Shown here in pieces: positions 11,429 through 20,870 of a stretch of DNA of 64,000 bases. Each line of letters starts with the position of its first letter. The first letter of the stretch is position 1. The DNA comes from Azorhizobium sp965227945. GTDB taxonomy: Bacteria; Pseudomonadota; Alphaproteobacteria; Rhizobiales; Xanthobacteraceae. Location of the stretch: the NCBI GenBank assembly GCA_965227945.1, contig CBDDGQ010000005.1, positions 1,364,001 through 1,428,000 of the forward strand. The letters are read 5' to 3'. The translations under genes and the position numbers were made by a program. Below the pieces are notes generated by a model. The model was given only the letters and a program-made list of their open reading frames with translations. It did no database searches and was not told where the DNA came from.

Positions 11429-11767
11429 TCAGCCGATGGCGCGGTCGTGCAGGGGAACGCCCTTTTCCTCAAACAGCGGCACCAGTTCGCCGGCCTGGAA
11501 CATCTCGCGGACGATGTCACAGCCGCCGAGGAATTCGCCCTTCACATAGATCTGCGGAATGGTCGGCCAATTGGCGTATTCCTTGATGCCCGTGCGCAGT
11601 TCGTCGGACTCCAGGACATTGATGCCTTTGTAGGCCACGCCCACGTGGTCGAGGATCTGCACCACCTGGCCGGAAAAGCCGCACTGCGGAAACTGCGGCG
11701 TGCCCTTCATGAACACCACCACGTCGTTGCCCTTGACCTCGCGGTCGATGAATTCCTGAATGCTCAT
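11429..11767 (-). CDS. grxD: Monothiol glutaredoxin, Grx4 family
   Basis: A 112-residue CGFS-type monothiol glutaredoxin that binds and transfers [2Fe-2S] clusters, usually in partnership with BolA. The conserved N-terminus is FIDREVKGNDVVVFMKGTP, the active site is QCGFSGQ, and the later TIPQIYVKGEFLGGCDI binds glutathione. The start MSIQEF at 11767 was chosen because the family begins here; the open frame continues upstream without family resemblance. It is the last gene of the minus-strand purL-bolA-PAP2-grxD run. In related genomes bolA and grxD are usually adjacent; here a PAP2 gene separates them. Confidence 0.95.
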   Translation of the reverse strand: MSIQEFIDREVKGNDVVVFMKGTPQFPQCGFSGQVVQILDHVGVAYKGINVLESDELRTGIKEYANWPTIPQIYVKGEFLGGCDIVREMFQAGELVPLFEEKGVPLHDRAIG

Positions 11768-11873
11768 GGTCTGCCGTCCATTGGTGTTGGCCGGCGTCAC
11801 GCCGGATCCCGTGGGCCAAAGATCGGCTCTGACAGGCAAAAGTGCAAGATGCGGCCGGAGCGCGCCTGTGAAC

Positions 11874-12593
11874 TCATTGCGAGGACGGCATAAGTCCCGC
11901 CAATCCCGCCGCGCCAATTCCCACCCCTGCCCCCAGGAAGCTGCCGGCGATCATGTCGCCGAGGAAGTGATAATCCATGCCCACCAGACCGATCGCCACC
12001 AGCACCGGCAAGAGCAGGCACAGCGGGCGCAGGCGCGGATAGGCACAGGCGATCACCATTGCCACCGTGGTGGAGACGGTCATGTGGCCGGATGGGAACG
12101 AGGCATAGCCGGCGCCGCCGTGGAAGAAGAAGAATCCGTAGACCCCATCCTGGATGAAGGACGGATTGTTGTTCACGAAGGTCTCCGGCCACGTGCGACC
12201 GAACACGTATTTGAGCTGTTCCTTCAGCCCCACCGCCACCATCAGCGCAACTGATGCCGCAAAAGCGGTGCGCCCGGCCCGCGATGGGGGCACCCCGAAC
12301 ATCCAGGCCAGCCCCAGCCCCGCCACCAGGACGGCAGCCAGCGGCGTCAGCACGTCAGGGGGATATTGCAGATTGTAGAAGAGCGGGCTGCGGCCGATGT
12401 GGTCATGGGAAAAGCGGCTGATCGGTCGATCCAGGAAGGCGACGGACAGCGCGACCAGGATCACGCAGACAATGAAGGCTGCGCCCCAGACGCGCGGCTG
12501 ACGCCACAGGGGCCGCAAAGCGGATGTCGGTTCCGCGGAGAGTGGACCATGCCCGCCTGCAATCTCGACCGGGATTTCACGTGCCGCGTCCAT
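11874..12593 (-). CDS. PAP2-superfamily membrane phosphatase
   Basis: A 239-residue integral membrane protein with about six hydrophobic segments and the three PAP2 phosphatase motifs in order: KEQLKYVFGRTWP (KX6RP-like, with Thr-Trp before Pro), SFPSGHMT (PSGH), and GLVGMDYHFLGD (a weak SRxxxxxHxxxD, lacking the usual Ser-Arg). Members dephosphorylate phosphatidate, undecaprenyl pyrophosphate or related lipids at the periplasmic face. The imperfect first and third motifs make the substrate, and even activity, uncertain. It sits between bolA and grxD on the same strand, with 74- and 106-base gaps. Confidence 0.83.
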   Translation of the reverse strand: MDAAREIPVEIAGGHGPLSAEPTSALRPLWRQPRVWGAAFIVCVILVALSVAFLDRPISRFSHDHIGRSPLFYNLQYPPDVLTPLAAVLVAGLGLAWMFGVPPSRAGRTAFAASVALMVAVGLKEQLKYVFGRTWPETFVNNNPSFIQDGVYGFFFFHGGAGYASFPSGHMTVSTTVAMVIACAYPRLRPLCLLLPVLVAIGLVGMDYHFLGDMIAGSFLGAGVGIGAAGLAGLMPSSQ

Positions 12594-12667
12594 TCCGCCG
12601 CCCCTTTCGTGGAGGCGTCAGCATATCGCAAGCTTGGGCGGGGCGGGAAGCTGGCGCGCCCCGAGGA

Positions 12668-12901
12668 TCAGTTCGGAGCGGCGGTCTTCAGCGCCAGCGC
12701 ATGCAGCACGCCGCCCATGTTGCCCTGGAGCGCCGCATAGACCATCTGGTGCTGCTGCACCCGGCTCTTGCCGCGGAACGCCTCGGAGACAACGGACGCA
12801 GCGTAATGGTCCCCATCCCCGGCAAGGTCGGTGATTTCCACCACCGCGTCGGGAAAGGAGGTCTTGATCAGGCGCTCGATTTCGCCGGCATCCATGGCCA
12901 T
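12668..12901 (-). CDS. BolA family protein
   Basis: A 77-residue BolA protein, the iron-sulfur partner of monothiol glutaredoxin and possible regulator. The family core is visible: IERLIKTSFPDAVVEITDLAGDGDHY, then VSEAFRGKSRVQQHQMVYAAL with the conserved histidine of the QHQ stretch. The start MAMDAGEI at 12901 is preceded by GGAAAGG; a second ATG six bases in is an alternative. It starts 31 bases after the purL stop on the same strand, so purL and bolA are probably co-transcribed. Its expected partner grxD lies two genes downstream. Confidence 0.93.
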   Translation of the reverse strand: MAMDAGEIERLIKTSFPDAVVEITDLAGDGDHYAASVVSEAFRGKSRVQQHQMVYAALQGNMGGVLHALALKTAAPN

Positions 12902-12932
12902 GAGAGGTGCCTTTCCAGCAGGAGGTCGGAAC

Positions 12933-15146
<2,214 letters not shown>

Positions 15147-15208
15147 GTCCGTCCGATCCAATCCAGGTCTCAACGATGCCGCAGAGGGGGGCGCGCAGCG
15201 CCCGGTCC

Positions 15209-15907
15209 TCAGGCAGCCTTCAGCGCGCCGGCGATGCTCTCGAACAGGCCACGGCCGTCCGTCGGCCCCACCTGTGCGTCTACATGGTTCTCAGGGTGCG
15301 GCATCATGCCCAGCACGTTCAAGCGCTCGGAATAGATGCCGGCAATGCCGTTGATCGCCCCGTTCGGCCCGTCCGTCTCGTCGATCGCGCCATTGGCCCG
15401 GGCGTAGCGGAAGGCCACCCGCCCCTCGCCTTCCAGCGCGGCGATGGTGGCAGGGTCCGCCGTATAATTGCCTTCGCCGTGAGCCACCGGGATCTGCAGC
15501 AGATCCCCCTTGCGATAGGCCTTGGTGAACGCCGTGTCGGCCCGCTCCACCCGCAGGAAGACCTCGCGGCAGACGAAGCGCAGCTTGGCATTGCGCACCA
15601 GCACACCAGGCAGCAGGCCCGCTTCGCACAGGATCTGGAAGCCGTTGCAGATGCCCAGCACCAGTCCGCCGCGGGCCGCGTGGGCCCGGACCGCATCCAT
15701 GATGTTGGCGCGCGCAGCAATGGCGCCGCAGCGCAGATAATCGCCGTACGAGAAGCCGCCCGGCAGGACCACGAGGTCGGTGCCGTGGGGCAGTTCGGTC
15801 TCCGCATGCCAGACCACCTTTGCCTCCTGACCGGTGACAAGGCGCAGGGCACGGGCGGCATCGCCTTCGCGATTGGAGCCGGGGAAGAGGAGAACGGCTG
15901 CTTTCAT
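15209..15907 (-). CDS. purQ: Phosphoribosylformylglycinamidine synthase subunit PurQ (glutaminase)
   Basis: Class I glutamine amidotransferase that releases ammonia for PurL. It has 232 residues, full length. The start KAAVLLFPGSNREGDAARAL is typical. LPGGFSYGDYLRCG and the nucleophile elbow LVLGICNGFQIL (cysteine in GICNG) are clear, and the His-Glu part of the triad lies in MPHPENHVD near the C-terminus. It lies between purS (329 bases upstream) and purL (62 bases downstream) on the minus strand. Confidence 0.97.
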   Translation of the reverse strand: MKAAVLLFPGSNREGDAARALRLVTGQEAKVVWHAETELPHGTDLVVLPGGFSYGDYLRCGAIAARANIMDAVRAHAARGGLVLGICNGFQILCEAGLLPGVLVRNAKLRFVCREVFLRVERADTAFTKAYRKGDLLQIPVAHGEGNYTADPATIAALEGEGRVAFRYARANGAIDETDGPNGAINGIAGIYSERLNVLGMMPHPENHVDAQVGPTDGRGLFESIAGALKAA

Positions 15908-16236
15908 GGGCTCTCAGCGTCTATCCGAGCAGGCTGCACCTTGGCACCGAGAGCCGGCACCACGGACGCTGCCGCGTTCATGAGGAAACAAGACCTTGGC
16001 CCGGAGACCCTCCGACGATCGGGATCACCCCCGCCGCGCCGAAGCTCCGGAAACTCAAACGGTGAAGTGGCATGCCGATGGTCGCGGCAACAGCGTCACA
16101 GCTGCAAGGCTGCGTTGCATCCTGCGGGCGACTGGCGCCAGGATCTGGTGCTGTCAGTGCGCTGTCTCTCGATGCCATGCGCACCTCGATGCCGCGATGG
16201 AAAAGAACGCCCTTAGTCTCAATCGGCGAATTAGTC
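15908..16236. other. 329-base purS-purQ intergenic region, no gene seen
   Basis: This gap is unusually long for genes whose products act in one complex. Short open frames occur on both strands, but none has a ribosome-binding site or recognisable sequence. The stretch has normal base composition. An imperfect 18-bp tandem repeat sits at its right edge, overlapping the purS stop. A second promoter or a small RNA cannot be excluded. Confidence 0.5.
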
Positions 16237-16248
16237 TCAGTCGGCGAA
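16213..16248. repeat. 18-bp tandem duplication at the purS stop codon
   Basis: Positions 16213-16230 and 16231-16248 read TTAGTCTCA[A/G]TCGGCGAA twice, with one mismatch. The right copy contains the last codons and stop of purS on the minus strand. The left copy repeats them just downstream, including an in-phase TGA, so the protein is unaffected. Confidence 0.9.
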
Positions 16249-16485
16249 TTCGACCCGGTAGGTTTCGATCACCGTATTGGCGAGGAGCTTGTCGCAGGCT
16301 TCCTTCAGGGCGCTCTCGGCGGACCCTTTGTCGTTGCCGGCCAGTTCCACGTCGAAAACCTTGCCCTGGCGCACGCTCTGCACCCCGGACACGCCCAGCG
16401 AGCGCAACGCGCCCTCGATGGCCTTGCCCTGGGGATCGAGGACGGCGGACTTCAGCGTGACGATGACGCGCGCTTTCATGGACAC
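16237..16485 (-). CDS. purS: Phosphoribosylformylglycinamidine synthase subunit PurS
   Basis: An 82-residue small subunit that bridges PurL and PurQ and helps channel ammonia. Typical features are the start KARVIVTLKSAVLDPQGKAI, then ALRSLGVSGVQSVRQGKVFD and the C-terminal KLLANTVIETYRVEF. The length is exactly that of the family. It follows purC by 240 bases and precedes purQ by 329 bases, all on the minus strand. Confidence 0.95.
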   Translation of the reverse strand: MSMKARVIVTLKSAVLDPQGKAIEGALRSLGVSGVQSVRQGKVFDVELAGNDKGSAESALKEACDKLLANTVIETYRVEFAD

Positions 16486-16670
16486 TCACTCGCAATGGCG
16501 ACGGCGGCGGCTTCCGTACGGAGACCGGGCCTGGGACGCCAGGTTCACACCTTGATCTGCCGGGGGCTTTCGCCTGGGCCGGCAGCCGACACCACTTGGA
16601 GACACTCCAGGCCCATGTGACCTGCGCAGAAGCGGTCCAAGCCACAGACGAGGGCGCCCCACAACGGAAA

Positions 16671-16692
16671 GCGGGGGCCTTGCGGCCCCCGC
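16671..16692. other. GC-rich hairpin between purC and purS
   Basis: A 9-bp perfect inverted repeat (GCGGGGGCC and its complement) with a four-base loop lies 34 bases beyond the purC stop. On the minus strand it is followed by only TTT, so it is a weak terminator, a partial attenuator that lowers purS expression, or an RNA-stabilising structure. Confidence 0.55.
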
Positions 16693-16725
16693 CCTAGCAT
16701 TTGGCTTCCACCGGCTCAAGCCGAG

Positions 16726-17490
16726 TCATTTGACCAGGGCTGGACCCTTGCTCTGATTCGGTTCGTTCTCGCCGAGGATGCCGAGGCGGCGCGCCACTTC
16801 CGAATAGGCTTCCACCAGCCCGCCGAGATCCCGACGGAAGCGGTCCTTATCCAGCTTGTCGTTGGACTTCACATCCCACAGACGGCACGAATCGGGGCTG
16901 ATCTCATCTGCCACGACGATGCGCATCATGTCGTTTTCCCACAGCCGGCCGCACTCCATCTTGAAGTCGACCAGACGGATGCCGACACCCAGGAACAGGC
17001 CGGTGAGGAAGTCATTCACGCGGATGGCCAGAGCGATGATGTCGTCGATTTCCTGGGTCGTCGCCCAGCCAAAGGCGGTGACGTGCTCTTCCGAGACCAG
17101 GGGGTCGTTCAGCGCATCGTTCTTATAATAGAATTCGATGATCGAGCGCGGCAGGGCCGTGCCTTCCTCGATGCCGAGGCGAGTCGACAGAGACCCGGCC
17201 GCCACATTGCGGATCACGATCTCGAGGGGAATGATCTCCACTTCCCGGATCAGCTGCTCGCGCATGTTGAGCCGGCGGATGAAGTGAGTCGGCACGCCGA
17301 TCTCGTTCAGCCGCGAGAAGATGTATTCCGAAATTCGGTTGTTCAGCACGCCCTTGCCGTCGATGACGTCGTGCTTCTTGTTGTTGAAGGCGGTGGCATC
17401 ATCCTTGAAGTGCTGGATGAGGGTGCCGGGCTCAGGGCCTTCATAAAGGACCTTCGCCTTGCCTTCGTAAATGCGTCGGCGACGGCTCAT
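16726..17490 (-). CDS. purC: Phosphoribosylaminoimidazole-succinocarboxamide synthase (SAICAR synthetase)
   Basis: ATP-dependent ligase joining aspartate to CAIR in purine synthesis. From the ATG at 17490 it has 254 residues, the family length, starting SRRRRIYEGKAKVLYEGPEP. Later motifs are KDDATAFNNKKHDVIDGKG, EIIPLEIVIRNVAAGS, LVDFKMECGR and ADEISPDSCRLWD. An in-frame upstream ATG at 17520 adds ten residues. The frame stays open to 18342, but that region is antisense to two other genes and is rejected. It heads the minus-strand pur run and is divergent from the ATPase zeta gene, a neighbour pairing I recall from other rhizobia. Confidence 0.96.
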   Translation of the reverse strand: MSRRRRIYEGKAKVLYEGPEPGTLIQHFKDDATAFNNKKHDVIDGKGVLNNRISEYIFSRLNEIGVPTHFIRRLNMREQLIREVEIIPLEIVIRNVAAGSLSTRLGIEEGTALPRSIIEFYYKNDALNDPLVSEEHVTAFGWATTQEIDDIIALAIRVNDFLTGLFLGVGIRLVDFKMECGRLWENDMMRIVVADEISPDSCRLWDVKSNDKLDKDRFRRDLGGLVEAYSEVARRLGILGENEPNQSKGPALVK

Positions 17491-17685
17491 GGGGGTGTAC
17501 CGTGAGTTGGGGAAATCCATGTCTTTGCCAAGGCTCCGCTCGGGTGACGCTCCTCGGCGAGGCGCTTTGCGACTGGTTCGCAGTCTACGGGGCGCCCAGG
17601 GAGACACTAGCCGATCACCGGCCGGGTTACAACGCGCACCGTCGCCGGAGCGGGTCCGGTGCGAAGGGGGGCGGCAACGCTGCCG

Positions 17686-17712
17686 TTGATCTAGGGGAAA
17701 CGCCCCTATATT
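17686..17712 (+). promoter_or_regulatory. Possible promoter for the zeta-subunit gene, overlapping a small dyad
   Basis: TTGATC (17686-17691) and TATATT (17707-17712) are separated by 15 bases, slightly short for a sigma-70 promoter. The -10 region sits inside a 7-bp inverted repeat CGCCCCT/AGGGGCG at 17701-17721, which could bind a regulator. No other good candidate is visible in the divergent purC gap. Confidence 0.35.
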
Positions 17713-17784
17713 CAAGGGGCGCATCCGACCTCGGTTTCGGTTGCGCATTCTTTCCGTCACGAAAACGTCAATATGAGGGCTGTC

Positions 17785-18108
17785 ATGACCACGTTCGACA
17801 AGCGGGAGGACGGCTTCGAAGCGCGGTTCGCGCATGATGAGCAGATCCGCTTCCGCGCTTTGGCCCGCCGCAATAAGGCGCTCGGCCTGTGGGCGGCGGA
17901 AAAGCTCGGCCTCTCCGGCGACGCAGCCGAAGCCTATGCCAAGGAAGTGATCGTCGCCGATCTCGAAGAGCAGGGCGAAGAAGACGTGTTCCGGAAGGTG
18001 CGCGGCGATTTCGATGCGAAGGGCGTCGACGTGTCTGACCACCAGATTCGCCGGAACATGGCAGAGCTGCTCGCGGAAGCCGTGAGCCAGATCACCGCCG
18101 GGTCCTGA
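17785..18108 (+). CDS. F1-ATPase inhibitor subunit zeta (DUF1476 family)
   Basis: A 107-residue soluble protein of the alphaproteobacterial zeta family, which blocks ATP hydrolysis by the F1Fo-ATP synthase by wedging its N-terminal inhibitory helix into F1. The N-terminus TTFDKREDGFEARFAHDEQI matches the inhibitory region, followed by RRNKALGLWAAEKLGLSG and EDVFRKVRGDFDAKGVDVSD of the four-helix body. The ATG at 17785 has GAGGG five bases upstream; an ATG four codons earlier at 17773 is less likely. The gene is not with the atp operon but next to purC. A signalling or assembly role is an alternative, since zeta mutants in some species have mild phenotypes. Confidence 0.88.
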   Translation: MTTFDKREDGFEARFAHDEQIRFRALARRNKALGLWAAEKLGLSGDAAEAYAKEVIVADLEEQGEEDVFRKVRGDFDAKGVDVSDHQIRRNMAELLAEAVSQITAGS

Positions 18109-18214
18109 GCAGCCCGACGCAAGCTTCGCGCAGCGCTCCTGTGCACCATGGGGCCACGACAGGCCCAGATGGACCGCCGTGGCCAAGTCCGGCGCGGTGA
18201 TGCGGAGCGACGTG

Positions 18215-18652
18215 ATGAAGACACTATGGTGCGCGGCTTTGGCCGCGACGATTCTGACCCTCGTCGTGCCGGCATCCGCCGCCGATATCGCAGGTCCCGC
18301 GGTGGTCCGGCGCGACGTGGCGGTGCGCGGCGGGCCGAGCACCGCCTATCCCGTTGTCGGCCAATTGCCCGGCGGCTCGTCCATTCAAGTGATCAGCTGC
18401 AACGGACCGTGGTGCCAGATCGGCTGGCCCGGACGGGCCTTCGTGTCAGCCACGTTTCTGGAAGTGGTTCCGGTCGGCATCGTGCAGGCGCCGCCCCCGG
18501 TGCCCGTGGCGCCGGCGATCATCATCGCGCCGCCCACCGCACCGCTGATCTATGCGGCGCCGCCGCCGATTCTGTATTATCCGGCCCCGCCCCGCTATTA
18601 CGGCCCGCCGCCCGCCCCCGGCCCGATCTTCGGCGGCGTCAGTCAATGGTGA
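18215..18652 (+). CDS. Secreted SH3-domain protein with proline-rich tail
   Basis: A 145-residue protein with a Sec signal peptide (MKTLWCAALAATILTLVVPA, cleavage after ASA), then one bacterial SH3 domain (VVRRDVAVRGGPSTAYPVVG to WCQIGWPGRAFVSATFLE), then a proline-rich tail with PPP and YYGPPP runs. Such domains often bind peptidoglycan in periplasmic proteins of rhizobia. ATG 18215 has GGAG seven bases upstream; GTG 18179 and ATG 18200 are in frame but would bury the signal peptide. No specific function is known. It stands alone downstream of the zeta gene. Confidence 0.75.
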   Translation: MKTLWCAALAATILTLVVPASAADIAGPAVVRRDVAVRGGPSTAYPVVGQLPGGSSIQVISCNGPWCQIGWPGRAFVSATFLEVVPVGIVQAPPPVPVAPAIIIAPPTAPLIYAAPPPILYYPAPPRYYGPPPAPGPIFGGVSQW

Positions 18653-18696
18653 GGCGCCGCGCCCGATCGGATAAGACCGGCGGGCGCGGCCTCGAC

Positions 18697-18930
18697 TCAG
18701 GCGGCCTTCCACTCCTGCATCACCTGTGACGCAGGGCGGTTCAGGTGGACATGGACGTCCACATGATCGACCCACGCCAATGGGATGATGTGATGCTTGC
18801 CATCGGCGGCCGGGTCCGTGCGCGTCAGCTTGATGCCGTCGGATCCGTCCAGATGGTCCACGGTGCCCACGTGCTCGCCATCGGAGCCGAGGACCGGAAG
18901 GTGCTCCTTGATCTGGGTGGTATCGACCAT
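18697..18930 (-). CDS. DUF2171 domain protein
   Basis: A 77-residue protein of the DUF2171 family, found singly or in tandem in alphaproteobacteria and often near stress genes; its function is not known. The core is visible: TTQIKEHLPVLGSDGEHVGT, then GIKLTRTDPAADGKHHIIPL and VDHVDVHVHLNRPASQ. It is small, acidic and histidine-rich in its C-terminal half. The ATG at 18930 fits the family start; the open frame continues upstream with unrelated sequence. It is divergent from the MgtC gene. Confidence 0.75.
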   Translation of the reverse strand: MVDTTQIKEHLPVLGSDGEHVGTVDHLDGSDGIKLTRTDPAADGKHHIIPLAWVDHVDVHVHLNRPASQVMQEWKAA

Positions 18931-18972
18931 AGCGTTCTCCTGTTCTGCTTCACCCCTGTCCGCTGAACCCCC

Positions 18973-18997
18973 ACGCGCCGGTCCGGTTCCGGCGCGT
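18973..18997. other. 9-bp perfect hairpin in the DUF2171/mgtC divergent gap
   Basis: ACGCGCCGG and its exact complement flank a 7-base loop. There is no T-tract on either side, so it is not an obvious terminator. It may be an operator serving the divergent genes or an RNA structure. Confidence 0.5.
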
Positions 18998-19097
18998 ATT
19001 GGCGGGGTGCATTGACCCCGGCCCGCCCGTTGCACATGGTGCCCGGCTGGGCGGGGCCTTCCCATGTCCCTGGCGGTGGGTTTGGGGAGACCAGGCG

Positions 19098-19796
19098 TTG
19101 CCATTGCATGCGGATCTTGCGGACCTGGCCTTGCGTCTGGGATCTGCGTTTCTGGCCAGCCTCGTCATCGGGCTGGATCGGGAGTTGCACGAGCGCGCCG
19201 CGGGCATGCGCACCACCATTCTCGTGTGCCTTGCCGCCTGCATCGCCATGATCAGCGCCAACCTGTTGCTGGACACCACAGGCAAGGACGCCGCCGCCTT
19301 CGCCCAGATCGATGTCTTGCGCCTGCCCCTCGGCATCCTGACCGGCATGGGCTTCATCGGCGCCGGGGCCATCATGCGCCGCGACGACGGCTTTGTGCTC
19401 GGGGTCACCACCGCGGCCACCTTATGGTTCGTCACGGTGATGGGCTTGTGCTTTGGGGCCGGCCAGTTTGCGCTGGGCGGCGCCGCCTGGCTCAGCGCGG
19501 TGGTGGTGCTCTGGCTGCTGAAGCATCTGGAAGCCCGGATCGGCCAGGATCGCGCCGCCAAGCTGGTGATCATGCTCAATCGCGACGGCCCCAGCGAGGC
19601 GGACGTCCGGGCGCACATGGACCCTTGCACCTTTCGCGTGCGCCGCCTGTTCGTTCGCCACGAGCCCACCAGCGGGCGACGCGAGCTGCGCTATGAGCTG
19701 TGGTACCGGTCGGGACAAAGCCGAGGGGAGGCTCCCCCGCTGGTGGCGACCCTGGCCGCTTGCCGCGGCGTGGAGCAGGTGGACTGGGACTCGTGA
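19098..19796 (+). CDS. MgtC/SapB family membrane protein
   Basis: A 232-residue inner-membrane protein of the MgtC family, linked to growth at low magnesium and to virulence or ATP-synthase control in pathogens. Family hallmarks: LGSAFLASLVIGLDRELHERAAGMRT (conserved ELxxRAAGxRT), LPLGILTGMGFIGAGAIMRR, and a soluble C-terminal domain after about residue 155. No ATG precedes the conserved first helix, so I call TTG at 19098, which has GGGGAGA seven bases upstream. The longer frame from 18999 has no family resemblance. An ATP synthase inhibitor gene lies 1 kb away, but no link is shown. Confidence 0.85.
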   Translation: MPLHADLADLALRLGSAFLASLVIGLDRELHERAAGMRTTILVCLAACIAMISANLLLDTTGKDAAAFAQIDVLRLPLGILTGMGFIGAGAIMRRDDGFVLGVTTAATLWFVTVMGLCFGAGQFALGGAAWLSAVVVLWLLKHLEARIGQDRAAKLVIMLNRDGPSEADVRAHMDPCTFRVRRLFVRHEPTSGRRELRYELWYRSGQSRGEAPPLVATLAACRGVEQVDWDS

Positions 19797-19835
19797 TCCA
19801 GGCTTCAGCCGAAGCTTCCAAGCGAAGCCCCAAAA

Positions 19836-19862
19836 CGAAAAAGGCCGCCCGAGGGCGGCCTT
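19836..19862 (-). terminator. Intrinsic terminator of rpsD
   Basis: A 10-bp stem AAGGCCGCCC/GGGCGGCCTT with a three-base loop. On the minus strand it runs into a T-rich tract (TTTTTCGTTTT), 22 bases beyond the rpsD stop. It can also act against readthrough from the mgtC side. Confidence 0.9.
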
Positions 19863-19883
19863 CTGATTTCGAAGCCTGTCTGA

Positions 19884-20501
19884 TCAGCGCGAGTAGAACT
19901 CGACCACCAGATTGGGTTCCATCTGCACCGGATACGGAACTTCATTAAGTTCCGGGATGCGGTTGAACTTGCAGGTGAATCGGGTGTGATCCACTTCCAG
20001 GTAATCGGGCACATCGCGCTCGGCGAGCTGCGCGGCTTCGATCACGATGGCCAGCTGCTTGGAGGAATCGCGCAGCTCGATCACATCGCCGACCTTCACC
20101 AGGTAGGACGGGATGTTGACCCGGCGGCCGTTCACCTTGATGTGGCCGTGGCTCACAAACTGTCGGGCGGCGAAGATGGTGGGCACGAACTTGGCGCGAT
20201 ACACGACCGCAGCCAGACGACGTTCCAGCAGGCCGATCAGATTGGCGCCGGTGTCACCCTTCAGGCGGGAGGCTTCGACATAGACGGCGTGGAACTGCTT
20301 CTCGCCGATGGAGCCGTAATAGCCCTTCAGCTTCTGCTTGGCGCGCAGCTGCACACCGAAGTCCGACAGCTTGCCCTTGCGGCGCTGGCCATGCTGGCCG
20401 GGGCCGTACTCACGACGATTCACCGGGCTCTTGGAGCGACCCCAGATGTTCTCGCCCATGCGGCGATCGATTTTATGCTTCGCCGAAATGCGCTTGCTCA
20501 T
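19884..20501 (-). CDS. rpsD: 30S ribosomal protein S4
   Basis: Primary 16S-rRNA-binding protein of the small subunit, 205 aa as usual. The start SKRISAKHKIDRRMGENIWG is characteristic, followed by SPVNRREYGPGQHGQRRKGK, KLKGYYGSIGEKQF, and the S4 RNA-binding domain around RQFVSHGHIKVNGRRVNIPS. The frame extends upstream to 20660, but the family start is the ATG at 20501. The gene is monocistronic, with its own promoter near 20700-20728, a leader of about 190 nt and a strong terminator. S4 binds and represses its own mRNA in other bacteria. Confidence 0.98.
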   Translation of the reverse strand: MSKRISAKHKIDRRMGENIWGRSKSPVNRREYGPGQHGQRRKGKLSDFGVQLRAKQKLKGYYGSIGEKQFHAVYVEASRLKGDTGANLIGLLERRLAAVVYRAKFVPTIFAARQFVSHGHIKVNGRRVNIPSYLVKVGDVIELRDSSKQLAIVIEAAQLAERDVPDYLEVDHTRFTCKFNRIPELNEVPYPVQMEPNLVVEFYSR

Positions 20502-20870
20502 TGAACGCGGATCCTTGTTCCGTTTTTCTTGACGGGACCCCGCCCCTCCTCTGCGGCTCGGTGGTTTCCAGGGCCTTTCAGCCCGGGCGAAACCCCAATC
20601 CGCCGACAGGACTTCCGGCGAGCTGCCGAAAGATCCACGGGTGCGTGACTGCCAAAACAAAAGTTAGCCGGCCGAGATCTTCGGCCAGCTGACGGGCGGC
20701 TTCTATGCGCGAGACCGCGCGATGTCAATGCGGACACCGGTTCGCGGGCTCGGAAATGGGGGAAGGCGGGGCGTGACGACGACTTCATAGCCTCTGAACG
20801 AAAATATTTTTCCTGAAGAGAAAGTTGCGTTACCTTCGCGCTCCTCCTCCGTCGGTCTGAGATCCACGCC
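20502..20870. other. 369-base divergent region between rpsD and the amidotransferase gene
   Basis: This stretch holds the rpsD promoter (20700-20728) and its long untranslated leader (20502 to about 20693). The leader includes an inverted repeat GGCCGA-N5-TCGGCC near 20669. The right part (20730-20870) contains an AT-rich patch GAAAATATTTTTC that may be the promoter area of the plus-strand gene. I see no convincing coding frame. Confidence 0.5.
20700..20728 (-). promoter_or_regulatory. rpsD promoter
   Basis: On the minus strand TTGACA (20728-20723) and TAGAAG (20705-20700) are separated by exactly 17 bases. The flanks GCATTGAC and TAGAAGCC are shared with the rplM promoter at 62960-62988. 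Transcription should start near 20693, leaving about 190 untranslated bases before the rpsD ATG. Confidence 0.75.

Noticed and set aside
15978..16184. 68-codon frame in the purS-purQ gap
   Set aside because: No ribosome-binding site, no recognisable features, Ser/Pro/Arg-rich; more likely chance in GC-rich DNA.
17491..18342. 284-codon N-terminal extension of purC
   Set aside because: It runs antisense to the zeta-subunit and SH3-protein genes; PurC is complete from 17490.
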